NCBI GenBank assembly: GCA_005790505.1
Contig: SXUP01000009.1
Location: 1-64,000 of the forward strand
Reading direction: 5' to 3'
DNA: 64,000 bases
Source: Actinomycetota bacterium
GTDB lineage: Bacteria; Actinomycetota; Acidimicrobiia; Acidimicrobiales; Ilumatobacteraceae
Positions 45,516 to 54,430 of the stretch are shown here, piece by piece (position 1 is the first letter of the stretch; the number at the start of each line of letters is the position of its first letter). A program made the translations under genes and the position numbers. The notes beneath the pieces were generated by a model, which was not told the origin of the DNA, did not search any database, and saw only the letters and a program-made list of their open reading frames with translations.

Positions 45516-45803
45516 GTGGCTGAGTTCACTTTTTTCGTTGATGCAGATCTGTACATCACATATGGAGCAGAGTTGCCAGCAACGGAGGCAGATCTTCAGG
45601 ATGCAGGCATTCGCAAAGTGGATATTCCCAATGAATATGGCGCCGACCTCGGCCTGCGTATTCCAGTGCGGGTCGAGGGAAGTGTTCAGGGACTGAGGTT
45701 TTATGCCTCTCTTCTTGGAATCCGCGACGAAATACAGTTGGAAGAACTTGATCGTGTCTTGAGAGCCGCTGAAGCCCGTGGTGAGGAATCGGCTGGTGAA
45801 TAA
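45516..45803 (+). CDS. hypothetical protein (95 aa)
   Basis: A GTG start gives a 95-residue acidic soluble protein with no recognised domain. It has a mixed beta/alpha pattern with VDADLYITYGAELPAT and a C-terminal helix rich in Glu and Arg. It is divergent from the P450 gene and lies 90 bp before the thiolase, so a shared regulatory link is possible. Confidence 0.6.
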   Translation: MAEFTFFVDADLYITYGAELPATEADLQDAGIRKVDIPNEYGADLGLRIPVRVEGSVQGLRFYASLLGIRDEIQLEELDRVLRAAEARGEESAGE

Positions 45804-45893
45804 GTGGCTCTGCTCGGCAATGGTGGTGTGGCCCTCTAATGGCTAGCGTGAGTGTCGTTCCAAAGTTTGGAACCTCAAACATCGGAGTCCCCC

Positions 45894-47096
45894 ATGCCTG
45901 AAGCAGTAATCGTCGCCACCGCTCGCAGCCCAATTGGCCGCGCTAATAAAGGTTCACTCAAGGACATGCGTCCTGATGACATGTCGGCACAAATAATTCG
46001 GGCACTTATGGCCAAGGTGCCACAAGTCAAAGCATCTGACGTGGAAGACCTGATGATGGGTGTTGGGCAACCCGCCGGAGAAGCTGGTTTCAATGTGGCA
46101 AGAATGACCGCCTTGCTTGCTGGTCTCGACAATGTTCCGGGTGTGACAGTTAATCGTTACTGCTCGTCAAGTTTGCAAACGATTCGAATGGCTGCTCACG
46201 CTATTCGTGCGGGGGAGGGCGATTGCTTTATCGCCGCTGGTGTAGAAACAGTTAGTCGCTATCAATTTGGTGCGTCAGACACCGCGCCAAACTCCATTTT
46301 TCAAGGGCCAGGCGAACGCACAAAGTTGCGCACCGCTGGCGGTCAACCAACATGGACACCTCAACAAGGAATCGCAGACGCATACATTGCAATGGGTCAA
46401 ACTGCAGAAAATGTTGTTGAGCTTGAGGGGGTGACTCGCCAAGAAATGGATATTTTTGGAGTTCGTTCACAAAATCTGGCGTGTGAACATGTCGATAACG
46501 GATTTTTTGAGCGAGAAATTACGCCAATCACACTGCCCGACGGAACAGTTGTATCAAAAGATGATGGCCCTCGCCCAGGAACAAATATTGAATCAGTCTC
46601 ACAACTCAAGCCCGTGTTTAGACCCGACGGCAGCATTACGGCAGGAAACGCGTGTCCATTGAATGACGGTGCAGCCGCCGTAATGGTCATGAGCGAAGCG
46701 AAAGCCAAGCAACTCGGCCTGACTCCACTGGCGCGAATTGTGTCGTCTGGAGTTTCGGGATTGAATCCTGAGATTATGGGTCTTGGCCCGATCGACGCAT
46801 GCCGTCAAGCACTCGCACGTGCTGGAATGACAATCGATCAAATTGACTTAGTCGAAATCAACGAAGCATTTGCTGCTCAAGTAATTCCCTCGGCCAAGCA
46901 CCTTGGAATCCCAATGAGCAAACTCAATATTCACGGTGGAGCGATTGCGCTTGGTCATCCGTTTGGGATGACTGGTGCCCGCATCATGGCGACATTGATC
47001 AATGGTTTGCAGTTTGAGGACAAAACTTTTGGCATGGAGTCAATGTGTGTTGGTGGTGGCCAAGGAATGGCCATGATTATCGAGCGTCTCAGTTAA
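45894..47096 (+). CDS. thiolase / acetyl-CoA acyltransferase
   Basis: The 400-aa thiolase-fold protein has the acyl-binding Cys90 (NRYCSSSLQT), GGAIALGHPFGMTGAR with the catalytic His, and the C-terminal Cys in CVGGGQGMA. It either cleaves 3-ketoacyl-CoA in beta-oxidation or condenses acetyl-CoA; neighbours do not decide. ATG 45894 gives MPEAVIVATARSPIG, the normal start. Its end overlaps the convergent MFS gene by 8 bp. Confidence 0.93.
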   Translation: MPEAVIVATARSPIGRANKGSLKDMRPDDMSAQIIRALMAKVPQVKASDVEDLMMGVGQPAGEAGFNVARMTALLAGLDNVPGVTVNRYCSSSLQTIRMAAHAIRAGEGDCFIAAGVETVSRYQFGASDTAPNSIFQGPGERTKLRTAGGQPTWTPQQGIADAYIAMGQTAENVVELEGVTRQEMDIFGVRSQNLACEHVDNGFFEREITPITLPDGTVVSKDDGPRPGTNIESVSQLKPVFRPDGSITAGNACPLNDGAAAVMVMSEAKAKQLGLTPLARIVSSGVSGLNPEIMGLGPIDACRQALARAGMTIDQIDLVEINEAFAAQVIPSAKHLGIPMSKLNIHGGAIALGHPFGMTGARIMATLINGLQFEDKTFGMESMCVGGGQGMAMIIERLS

Positions 47097-48282
47097 TTAC
47101 GCTGGCGGCAGGCTTGTCGCGCATCATCAGGGCAACCAGCCCCAATAAAACTGACATCGCAATAGCAGCAGAACCAAATGTGGTGATTGCTCCATAGCGT
47201 CCATAAATGATGGGGGCGATGAGTGACACGAGTGTTGCTGCCAGGAGATCACCCGCACCGAGAATGCCTTGTGCCGCACTGGCGCGTCCTGGCGGCGCTG
47301 CTGTTGCCATCAATGATTGGGCCGCAGGAATCGCAAAAGCCCCAACGACTCCCTCAAGACCCCCCATCAACACGATTGCCCATGATTGAGTGAGCAGGCC
47401 ATACGCAAACACGATGGGAGCGCACATCGAAATTCCAATCAGAACCATGCGTTGCGAACCATATTTATCCGACAGTCGACCTCCGCGTGCACCAAATGCA
47501 ATGAAAGGCAATGTATAGACCAGGAAAGAAAGTCCGACCATGAAGTTATTTCCACCGCGATCGGTGATGTATCTATCCCACAGCGAATCATAAATGCCGA
47601 CAGGAAGAAATAGTGTGAGTGATGCAAGTGCAGATGCACGCACACCGCGGTAACGCAAGAGTTCAAGACTTGGTTTGTTTGAAGATTGAGTCTTGGGCAA
47701 TGTTGGCAACTGGCGGGGAGCCATGAGCAACAAAACCAGGACAGCAAAGCCAGCAAAGACCAAGAAAGTCACACGCAGACCAAATGGCTCAATGAGTAGT
47801 GCACCGATGAGTGGTCCACCAGTGAAGCCAGCAAGTTCAACGCCACGCAGACGCCCCAAGCGTTCGGCAGCTTGTGAGGGATCGAGGTGAGCAGCGATTG
47901 CCCGAATCGCGGGCTGTGTGCACCCCATTGATGCACCAGTCAGACCTCGAGCAATAATCAAAACACCCAAAGATCCCCCAATGGCAAAGAGCCCTGAACC
48001 ACATATTGATATCACGAGCCCGATGATTACGAGACGCTTTGGATGTCCGCGATCGGCGAGCGGAGCAACGACGAGTTGCACGGCTAGTGATGCAACAAAG
48101 CCTGCTGCAGAAATGAACCCCAGGCCGGAGTCGCTGAAGTTGTACTTGTCTTGCAAATCCGAAAGTGCGCCAAAGATAATGCTGTTAGATGTCGCTATAC
48201 CAAAAGAACAAGCCAACAGAACTCCGATACCAAGCGTGAAATTACTGCGCTGTTTAGAGGTGAGATCACCAGGTTTGGGCAT
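47089..48282 (-). CDS. major facilitator superfamily transporter
   Basis: The 397-aa protein has about twelve hydrophobic helices and the MFS loop-2/3 motif ADRGHPKRLVIIG (D-R-x-x-R-R-like). A second such loop, GGRLSDKYGSQR, lies between helices 8 and 9. It resembles drug or small-metabolite exporters; the substrate is unknown. It starts 4 bp from the upstream hypothetical gene's end, likely in one transcript with it and the beta-lactamase-like gene. Confidence 0.88.
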   Translation of the reverse strand: MPKPGDLTSKQRSNFTLGIGVLLACSFGIATSNSIIFGALSDLQDKYNFSDSGLGFISAAGFVASLAVQLVVAPLADRGHPKRLVIIGLVISICGSGLFAIGGSLGVLIIARGLTGASMGCTQPAIRAIAAHLDPSQAAERLGRLRGVELAGFTGGPLIGALLIEPFGLRVTFLVFAGFAVLVLLLMAPRQLPTLPKTQSSNKPSLELLRYRGVRASALASLTLFLPVGIYDSLWDRYITDRGGNNFMVGLSFLVYTLPFIAFGARGGRLSDKYGSQRMVLIGISMCAPIVFAYGLLTQSWAIVLMGGLEGVVGAFAIPAAQSLMATAAPPGRASAAQGILGAGDLLAATLVSLIAPIIYGRYGAITTFGSAAIAMSVLLGLVALMMRDKPAASVIN

Positions 48283-48285
48283 GGG

Positions 48286-48744
48286 TTAGTAATCCCATTG
48301 GCGTGGTGGGTCAGCGCGAAGCCTGACGGTGTTGGCTTCATTAGGGTCGGTGTGTACACGAACAATATAAGTATTGCCACCGCTGTGAACTTCAGCGAGC
48401 GCCCATGTGTCATTGCTGTCTCGAAGCCCTGCGCCAAGCAAATAGATAGATGTAATCTCAAGGCCGGCAAGCACTGCTTCGGCCTGCCACAAGGCGCACA
48501 ACCCTTGACGCAAATCTGGGTCGTCAGCAAGATCAACGCCGTTGAGGACCAGTTCAATACTTGTGATTGAGACGATCTCAACTTCACTGGGGTCCACGAC
48601 GTCTCCAGGCAAATCATCATCAAAGATCACGACCAGTGGTCCATGAGAGGCGGCAATGGGACCTACTGTTCCGTAACGAACCATAGGAAGTCCGTTGTCG
48701 CACACTGTGCGCACGCACACCCGTTCACCAGTCATGAAGTTCAT
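48286..48744 (-). CDS. hypothetical protein (152 aa)
   Basis: The product has no recognised domain. It begins with a short segment reminiscent of SH3-like barrels (GERVCVRTVCDNGLPMVRYGTVG) and is acidic overall, with no signal peptide. Its ATG overlaps the stop of the upstream beta-lactamase-like gene (ATGA), so it is translationally coupled to it and precedes the MFS gene. Confidence 0.7.
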   Translation of the reverse strand: MNFMTGERVCVRTVCDNGLPMVRYGTVGPIAASHGPLVVIFDDDLPGDVVDPSEVEIVSITSIELVLNGVDLADDPDLRQGLCALWQAEAVLAGLEITSIYLLGAGLRDSNDTWALAEVHSGGNTYIVRVHTDPNEANTVRLRADPPRQWDY

Positions 48745-49562
48745 CTCGCGTACGCCGTCAGTACCGCGTCATTAAAAGTCGGCCAATACTGCATCCCCCA
48801 TTGGCTGAATTCCCCGTCAGACAACATGACGCACGCAATATCAGCAAGTGGGTCAACCCACAGAAATGTGCCACTACCACCGAAGTGCCCAAACGAACTT
48901 GTCGCGTTGCGATCCCCAAGCCAATGTGGATGCTTGGTTGATTTTATTTCGGGTCCGAGCCCCCATGCGCATGGTTCGAATTTTCCGACACCAGGAACAA
49001 CACCAGACAGTTCACTAAATGTTGATGATGTGAGTTCGGTAAATGTGCTGCGATCAATAAGTGAGGGTGAGCGCATTTCTTGTGCAAATAAAATCATGTC
49101 AGCAACCGTGGAATATATGTCCTTGGCTGGTGAGCCATCCAACTGGGTTGACTGCATACCTAGTGGCATCAATACCGCTTCAGACAAGTAGTCCTCAAAT
49201 GAAATTCCTGATTCTTGGGCGACATGTTGAGCCAACATGTCATAACCCGTGTTGGAATAAATTCTGCGTTGCTCGGGTCTTGCTACGGGCTCTGTTCCTT
49301 CAAATGGGTAACCCCCAGCATGGGCAAGCAGGTGCGCAACCGTGCAACCTTCCTGCCCCAATGGTGCATTAAGAGAAGTCGTTGCTTCTTCAATTGCTAT
49401 GTGAACCGCCCATGCGGTAAGTAACTTGCTCACGGAAGCAAGATGCAGGCGAATTGAAGTTGACCCTGCCGTATGCACGCCATCGCGCGAGATAATTCCG
49501 ACTCCATAGTGGGGGACCGGCCATGTTTTTGCTTGCGCAAAGACATCCCCTCGGATGACCAT
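48741..49562 (-). CDS. serine beta-lactamase-like hydrolase (class C / esterase family)
   Basis: The 273-aa protein has the penicillin-binding-protein fold motifs: Ser43-V-S-Lys46 (SxxK) and Tyr102-Ser-Asn104 (YxN). No export signal is seen from ATG 49562, which has a GGAAG ribosome-binding site, so it is probably a cytosolic esterase or peptidase rather than a secreted lactamase. The frame extends upstream over the DAHP synthase 3' end. The substrate is unknown. Confidence 0.85.
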   Translation of the reverse strand: MVIRGDVFAQAKTWPVPHYGVGIISRDGVHTAGSTSIRLHLASVSKLLTAWAVHIAIEEATTSLNAPLGQEGCTVAHLLAHAGGYPFEGTEPVARPEQRRIYSNTGYDMLAQHVAQESGISFEDYLSEAVLMPLGMQSTQLDGSPAKDIYSTVADMILFAQEMRSPSLIDRSTFTELTSSTFSELSGVVPGVGKFEPCAWGLGPEIKSTKHPHWLGDRNATSSFGHFGGSGTFLWVDPLADIACVMLSDGEFSQWGMQYWPTFNDAVLTAYAR

Positions 49563-49563
49563 T

Positions 49564-50919
49564 TCAGCTTCCAGCAGAGACGCGAATGAGTTCGGCAACA
49601 CGAAATGCCAAATCAAGTGACTGTCGCGCATTGAGGCGTGGGTCGCACACCGTCTCGTAACGTGAATTCAGATCGGCACTCGTCAGTTCGTCGGCACCAC
49701 CGAGGCACTCGGTAACGTCTTCGCCGGTCAGTTCAATATGGATTCCGCCTGGCCAAGTGTTCTCTGCTTTGTGGGCTCGTACGAAACCAGCAATCTCGGC
49801 AACTATTGAATCAAAGTGACGCGTTTTGTGTCCGGACGGATCAGTAAAGGTATTGCCATGCATGGGGTCACAAGCCCAAACCACCGGATGACCAGCGTCA
49901 TGCACGGCACGCAAAAGCGGACGAAGTTCTTGCTCGACGTTTTCGGCACCCATTCGACTGATTAGCGTGAGTCGTCCTGGAGAACGAGCAGGATTGAGTT
50001 GTTGGCAAAGTTCGAGAACCCAGTCTGGAGAAGTGCCTGGTCCGACTTTGCATCCAACGGGGTTTCCGACTCCACGCAAGAATTCAATATGGGCACCATC
50101 AAGTTGACGCGTGCGCTCGCCGATCCACAGCATGTGCGCTGAGCAGTCATACCAACCGCCCGTCAATGAGTCTTGACGCGTAAGGGCCTCTTCGTATTCA
50201 AGAATTAGAGCCTCATGGCTGGTGTAGACATCTACTTGATGTAGCGAAGGATTATTCTCTGTGTCCACACCGCACGCACGCATGAATTGCAAAGCACGCT
50301 CGATTTCGGAAGCGATTGACTCGTAGCGTCGACCTTCAGGGCTCGTCCCGACAAATTCCTGAGTCCATGCATGCACGCGATTGAGGTCAGCAAAGCCACC
50401 CTTCGTGAACGCTCGCAACAAATTGAGGGTGCTAGCTGACTGATGGTATGCCTGCACGAGTCGTTCGGGATTTGGTGTGCGCGCCTCTGGCGTGGTGGCA
50501 GGATCATTGACGATGTATCCCCGAAAAGATGCGATGCTGAGATCACCAATCATTTCGGTGTCACTTGAGCGCGGTTTTGCAAATTGACCAGCCATTCGGC
50601 CAACCTTGACTACTGGAACTCCCATTGAATAGGTCAGCACCACTGCCATCTGCAAGATAACGCGCAATTTTTCACGAATGTTATTGGCGGAGAATTCATC
50701 AAAACTCTCGGCACAGTCACCAGCTTGTAACAAGAAAGCATTTCCAGCAGCGACTTGAGCCAGTGATGCCTGTAACGAGCGAGCCTCACCAGCAAAGACG
50801 AGGGGAGGGAAAGATTTAACTTGAGAGAGTGCCTGGTCTAGTTCAGGTTGCGCGGGCCATACAGGCTGCTGTGCCGCTGGAAGCGCTTGCCACGATGAGG
50901 GAGTCCAACTGCGCGCCAT
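49564..50919 (-). CDS. aroG: class II 3-deoxy-7-phosphoheptulonate synthase (DAHP synthase)
   Basis: This enzyme condenses PEP and erythrose-4-phosphate, the first step to aromatic amino acids. The 451-aa protein is the plant/actinobacterial class II type, with AGDCAESFDEF, GRMAGQFAKPRS, KVGPGTSPDWV, WACDPMHGNTF and HIELTGEDVTECLGG carrying the metal and substrate contacts. It ends 2 bp before the beta-lactamase-like gene. Confidence 0.95.
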   Translation of the reverse strand: MARSWTPSSWQALPAAQQPVWPAQPELDQALSQVKSFPPLVFAGEARSLQASLAQVAAGNAFLLQAGDCAESFDEFSANNIREKLRVILQMAVVLTYSMGVPVVKVGRMAGQFAKPRSSDTEMIGDLSIASFRGYIVNDPATTPEARTPNPERLVQAYHQSASTLNLLRAFTKGGFADLNRVHAWTQEFVGTSPEGRRYESIASEIERALQFMRACGVDTENNPSLHQVDVYTSHEALILEYEEALTRQDSLTGGWYDCSAHMLWIGERTRQLDGAHIEFLRGVGNPVGCKVGPGTSPDWVLELCQQLNPARSPGRLTLISRMGAENVEQELRPLLRAVHDAGHPVVWACDPMHGNTFTDPSGHKTRHFDSIVAEIAGFVRAHKAENTWPGGIHIELTGEDVTECLGGADELTSADLNSRYETVCDPRLNARQSLDLAFRVAELIRVSAGS

Positions 50920-51001
50920 GGGCTAAGCCTTACCTGTCAGGCGGAGATCCGCAAAATGAATTAATCGAATTTGGACTACTGGCTCGCACCAGGGATATGC
51001 A

Positions 51002-51829
51002 CTAGGAGACGAGAATTCGCTCAGCGTCTTGACGCAGACCGTCCACGGCACGACTAACCAAACGCCGTGCAGCCTCAGCAGTGACGCCTAGATCTTCGCC
51101 AACTTCACGGAAACTCTTGCGCTCTCCATCAAGCATTCCAAAACGCGCTTCAACGGCGTAACGGGCACGCCCATCAAGGGTTCCGAGCAATTCGCTCAAT
51201 AGTTCACTGTCGACGAGGGCCATCACGGCATCTTCAGGAGTTCCCTGACCATTATCCATCAGGTCACCAAGAGTTGCATCACCGTCATCTCCGACCGTTT
51301 TGTCAAGAGAGACAGGCGTGGTTAGACGATGCAATTCAGCATTTCCCAGATCAAGAGTCTCGCCATCGCCTGACGCCTGACGCAATGCCGCGCGAAGACT
51401 TGCCGAGCGGTCACCCGGAATACGAATCAGGCTGGCCTTCTGGTCCAGAGCACGACCGATTGCCTGACGAATCCAGAAAGTGGCGTAGGTAGAAAACTTA
51501 AAACCACGACGCCAATCAAATTTGTCAACGGCATGCTCAAGGCCCAGGTTGCCCTCTTGGATAAGGTCCAACAAGTCCATTCCCTGTGGCAACGGATAGC
51601 GACGGGCAATTGAAACCACGAGGCGCAAGTTGGAGCGGATAAAGCGATCCTTGGCACGGGCTGCATTACGGAGATCTTTTTTTAGGGCTACTCCACGCTC
51701 ACCAGCGTCTATACGCGCAGCGGCGTCGCGTCCTGCTTCGATTGCCTTCGATAGATCACGCTCATCTTCGGCGTTGAGCAAAGCAACCTTGCCGATGTCA
51801 TTTAGATAGAGACCAATAGAGTCGTTCAT
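51002..51829 (-). CDS. RNA polymerase sigma factor (group 2 sigma-70)
   Basis: The 275-aa protein has region 1.2 (IGLYLNDIGKVALL), region 2 (LIQEGNLGLEHAVDKFDWRRGFKFSTYATFWIRQAI), region 3 and region 4 with a helix-turn-helix (SFREVGEDLGVTAEAARRLVSRAVDGLRQ). Without the long region 1.1 it resembles SigB/HrdD-type alternative principal-like factors of actinobacteria rather than the essential sigma. No anti-sigma gene is adjacent; targets are unknown. Confidence 0.9.
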   Translation of the reverse strand: MNDSIGLYLNDIGKVALLNAEDERDLSKAIEAGRDAAARIDAGERGVALKKDLRNAARAKDRFIRSNLRLVVSIARRYPLPQGMDLLDLIQEGNLGLEHAVDKFDWRRGFKFSTYATFWIRQAIGRALDQKASLIRIPGDRSASLRAALRQASGDGETLDLGNAELHRLTTPVSLDKTVGDDGDATLGDLMDNGQGTPEDAVMALVDSELLSELLGTLDGRARYAVEARFGMLDGERKSFREVGEDLGVTAEAARRLVSRAVDGLRQDAERILVS

Positions 51830-52077
51830 TTAATTACCATGTCTTTTGTCGAGTTGTTCTAATCCAGCGGGTTGCTAGACACAATTAGTTTCAGAACAAT
51901 GGGGGGGTATTGGGGGGAACCGTAAATTGCGAGCCCCCTACTATAGCACTATGCCGGGGGGCTAAATCAAGGGCTCAGGCAAATTATTTTCTGGGCTCAA
52001 GGTCCTTTGATTAAGAACCAGGTTAAGACCCCACAGCCCTTGTCTTGTATGGGTCCTGGAGTGAATACACTCTATTC
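51830..52077. other. divergent intergenic region with G-runs and an inverted repeat
   Basis: This 248-bp gap lies between the sigma factor and nadD. It has a 7-bp inverted repeat AGCCCCC / GGGGGCT (51932-51938, 51957-51963) framing TACTATAGCACTAT, which has -10-like elements on both strands, and G-runs at 51901-51907 and 51912-51917. A minus-strand TTGATT lies about 19 bp from TATAGT. It probably holds both promoters. Confidence 0.45.
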
Positions 52078-52680
52078 GTGACTCGTCGACTGGGAATTTT
52101 TGGGGGCACATTTAACCCCCCTCATGTTGGCCACGTGATTGCGGCTCTGAATGTGAAAAATGCCCTTGTTCTTGACATGGTGACTTTAATGGTGGCGGGT
52201 GAACCCTGGCAGAAGGCAAGCGGGGGCAATGTGGAGTCCCCAGGAGACCGTTTGGCAATGACTCACGCAGCAGTAAACGGCATTGCCGGACTTTATGTTG
52301 GTGATGATGAAGTTCTCCGCGGCGGACCAACCTATACGGTCGACACCCTTGAAAAAATTTCGCAGCAGCAGCCTGACACCGAATTATTCACCATCATTGG
52401 CGCCGACGCAGCACTTGGTCTTAAAACTTGGCACCGATGGGAAGAGATCACTTCATTATCGACTCTTGTTATTGTGAACCGCAATGCGATGGTTCTTGAC
52501 GACATAAATAATTTTGATGCGCAATGCGTGGTGATAGCCGATATAGATGCGTCAAGTAGCGAGGTTCGACGGCGCATAAGTCAGGGACAATCTGTTGACC
52601 ATTTGGTGGTTCCGTCTGTGTTGGAAATTATCAAGCAACGAAATTTGTATCAAGAAGCAGACGAAGCGATGGATAATTAA
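52078..52680 (+). CDS. nadD: nicotinate-nucleotide adenylyltransferase
   Basis: NadD makes deamido-NAD from nicotinate mononucleotide and ATP. The 200-aa product has GTFNPPHVGH at residues 10-19, TYTVDTLEKI, IGADAALGLKTWHRWEEI and the SSSEVRRRI motif. GTG 52078 is preferred because the protein begins TRRLGIFGGTF, close to the family start; the frame is open upstream. Its stop overlaps the next gene as TAATG. Confidence 0.94.
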   Translation: MTRRLGIFGGTFNPPHVGHVIAALNVKNALVLDMVTLMVAGEPWQKASGGNVESPGDRLAMTHAAVNGIAGLYVGDDEVLRGGPTYTVDTLEKISQQQPDTELFTIIGADAALGLKTWHRWEEITSLSTLVIVNRNAMVLDDINNFDAQCVVIADIDASSSEVRRRISQGQSVDHLVVPSVLEIIKQRNLYQEADEAMDN

Positions 52681-53915
52681 TGAGTGCAATCAAGGCACGT
52701 CGATATCGCCGCATGATGCTGGCGCTGGTGTTTGGGTTGGTGGGGGTCGTCCTGATTCCGACGGGCATCGTCATAGGTGCCAACTCATTGCTCAATAGCA
52801 AAGGCGGCAATAATGTTGCCGAGGAACCAGCTTTACAAATTCCGACCACACCCGCGGCTTTGCTGGTCGGCGTGAACGACTCAGACGAAGTGACGATGTT
52901 GGCGATGTTGGCGATTGCGCCAGGGGCGACTGGAGGCACAATCGTTTCGATTCCTGTTGGCGCCAATGCTGAGATCCCTAAGTCAGGAGAGATCCATCGG
53001 ATTGCAGATACATACAAGACATCAGGATTTGATGCGTTTGTTGTCGATGTCGAGGGGCTCCTAAATGTGACTTTTAGTGTCGCAGCCAAAGTAAGCATGC
53101 TTGACCTTGCTGCAATGCTCGCCCCTGTTGGAGAGCAGACCATGTTGATCGAAAAAGAAGTAATAAATACTGCACCCGATGGCTCCAACATCGTGATGTT
53201 GAACGCCGGACAACAGACGCTCACTCCGCAACAAATCGCTCAGGGTCTGATGGCGTCTGAGCAGGGTGTTCCTGAGGCTGATCGCCTCGGACGCATCAAA
53301 CTTTTATGGGCGACCGTTGCTAGTGCAATAAAAAAGACTCTGCCATCGGCGGTGCCCGCAACTGAGAGTACCGTGGTTTCACCATTTGTCATTCCAACAG
53401 ACATTGCGTCTTTTTTTGGTGCAGTGATAAGTGGGCCCGTTCAAGAGTGGCAATTAAACGGAACATTTGTCTCCGAACCCCAGCGCAACCCCGCCGCACT
53501 CGACTTGTATGACCTAGACGGAGGTGAAATCATCATGGTGATGGCAAGCGTCGTTCCGAGCGCCGTCACGGCTGGCAGCGCAATGATTTCTTTTATGATT
53601 GATAGCCCGTTTGAAGATGCCAGAATTACTCGCCAAGCAGTGCTTCGTCTTGCCTATATCGGCGCCAATGTCATCGTGGTGCGAGGAGTGGGGGGAGTGC
53701 CGGCAGCTCACACGGTCATTAAATACAACGATGAACTAGTGAGGAGTGATTTGGAGTTGTTCCCAACCTTGTTTGGTCCAATTGATTTCGATCAAACCAA
53801 TGAGCGAGTTGATGGAATTGATGCTCAATTGGTGTTGGGAGAAGATTTCCGTGCCTTTATCGGTAGCGCCCAGGGCGCAGTCATCGCGACGACAACTACG
53901 ATTGGGAGTTCATGA
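52680..53915 (+). CDS. membrane-anchored LCP-like (LytR-CpsA-Psr) protein with degenerate active site
   Basis: The 411-aa protein has a basic N-terminus, one transmembrane helix near residues 12-33, and two extracytoplasmic parts: an LCP-like fold (LLVGVNDSDEVTMLAM, VSIPVGANAEIP, FDAFVVDVEGLLN) and a C-terminal LytR_C-like domain. The Arg/Asp of RSDT and of SIPRDT that bind pyrophosphate are replaced, so glycopolymer transfer is unlikely. Actinobacteria often have LytR genes between nadD and rsfS. Its stop overlaps rsfS. Confidence 0.78.
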   Translation: MSAIKARRYRRMMLALVFGLVGVVLIPTGIVIGANSLLNSKGGNNVAEEPALQIPTTPAALLVGVNDSDEVTMLAMLAIAPGATGGTIVSIPVGANAEIPKSGEIHRIADTYKTSGFDAFVVDVEGLLNVTFSVAAKVSMLDLAAMLAPVGEQTMLIEKEVINTAPDGSNIVMLNAGQQTLTPQQIAQGLMASEQGVPEADRLGRIKLLWATVASAIKKTLPSAVPATESTVVSPFVIPTDIASFFGAVISGPVQEWQLNGTFVSEPQRNPAALDLYDLDGGEIIMVMASVVPSAVTAGSAMISFMIDSPFEDARITRQAVLRLAYIGANVIVVRGVGGVPAAHTVIKYNDELVRSDLELFPTLFGPIDFDQTNERVDGIDAQLVLGEDFRAFIGSAQGAVIATTTTIGSS

Positions 53916-54280
53916 CGGCCGTAGAGCAAAATGAAATTGACTCACGAGATTTGGCGATTGTGGCAGCCAATGCCGCTGATGGCAAGCAAGCAGATGACAT
54001 CATAATTTTGCCCGTTGGCGACATCTTGGCCATCACCGAGTATTTTGTCGTGGCCAGTGCTTCAAATAAACGTCTTGTGCGGGCGGTGGCAGACGAAATT
54101 CTTGGTGTTGTGCGCGCAACAACTGGTCGTTCACCGCTTAGATCAGAGGGTGCCAATGAACAAGAGTGGATCTTGATTGACTACGGCGACATCGTCGTGC
54201 ATATTTTTGGCGAGGAGACCCGCCGTTTTTATGAAATTGAGCGCCTTTATAAAGATGTTGTTCCCGTGAATTGGCGATAA
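53912..54280 (+). CDS. rsfS: ribosome silencing factor RsfS
   Basis: RsfS binds L14 and blocks subunit joining under starvation. The 122-aa protein carries the family motifs ADDIIILPVGDILAITEYFVVASASNKR and EWILIDYGDIVVHIF. It overlaps the LCP-like gene by 4 bp, following nadD as in most bacteria. Confidence 0.95.
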   Translation: MTAVEQNEIDSRDLAIVAANAADGKQADDIIILPVGDILAITEYFVVASASNKRLVRAVADEILGVVRATTGRSPLRSEGANEQEWILIDYGDIVVHIFGEETRRFYEIERLYKDVVPVNWR

Positions 54281-54336
54281 CTCGCGAGGTGCGTGGGGTA
54301 GAGGGAATAACGGTTGGTATTATTTGAAGCCCATTG

Positions 54337-54409
<73 letters not shown>

Positions 54410-54430
54410 CGATTCAATCATCGACATGGT

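Noticed and set aside
51901-51961. G-quadruplex
   Set aside because: Only three G-runs are on the strand and the third is 38 nt away, so a stable four-run structure is not supported.
54410-54430. tRNA 3'-end att repeat
   Set aside because: No second copy of the tRNA-Ala 3' segment was noticed within the window.
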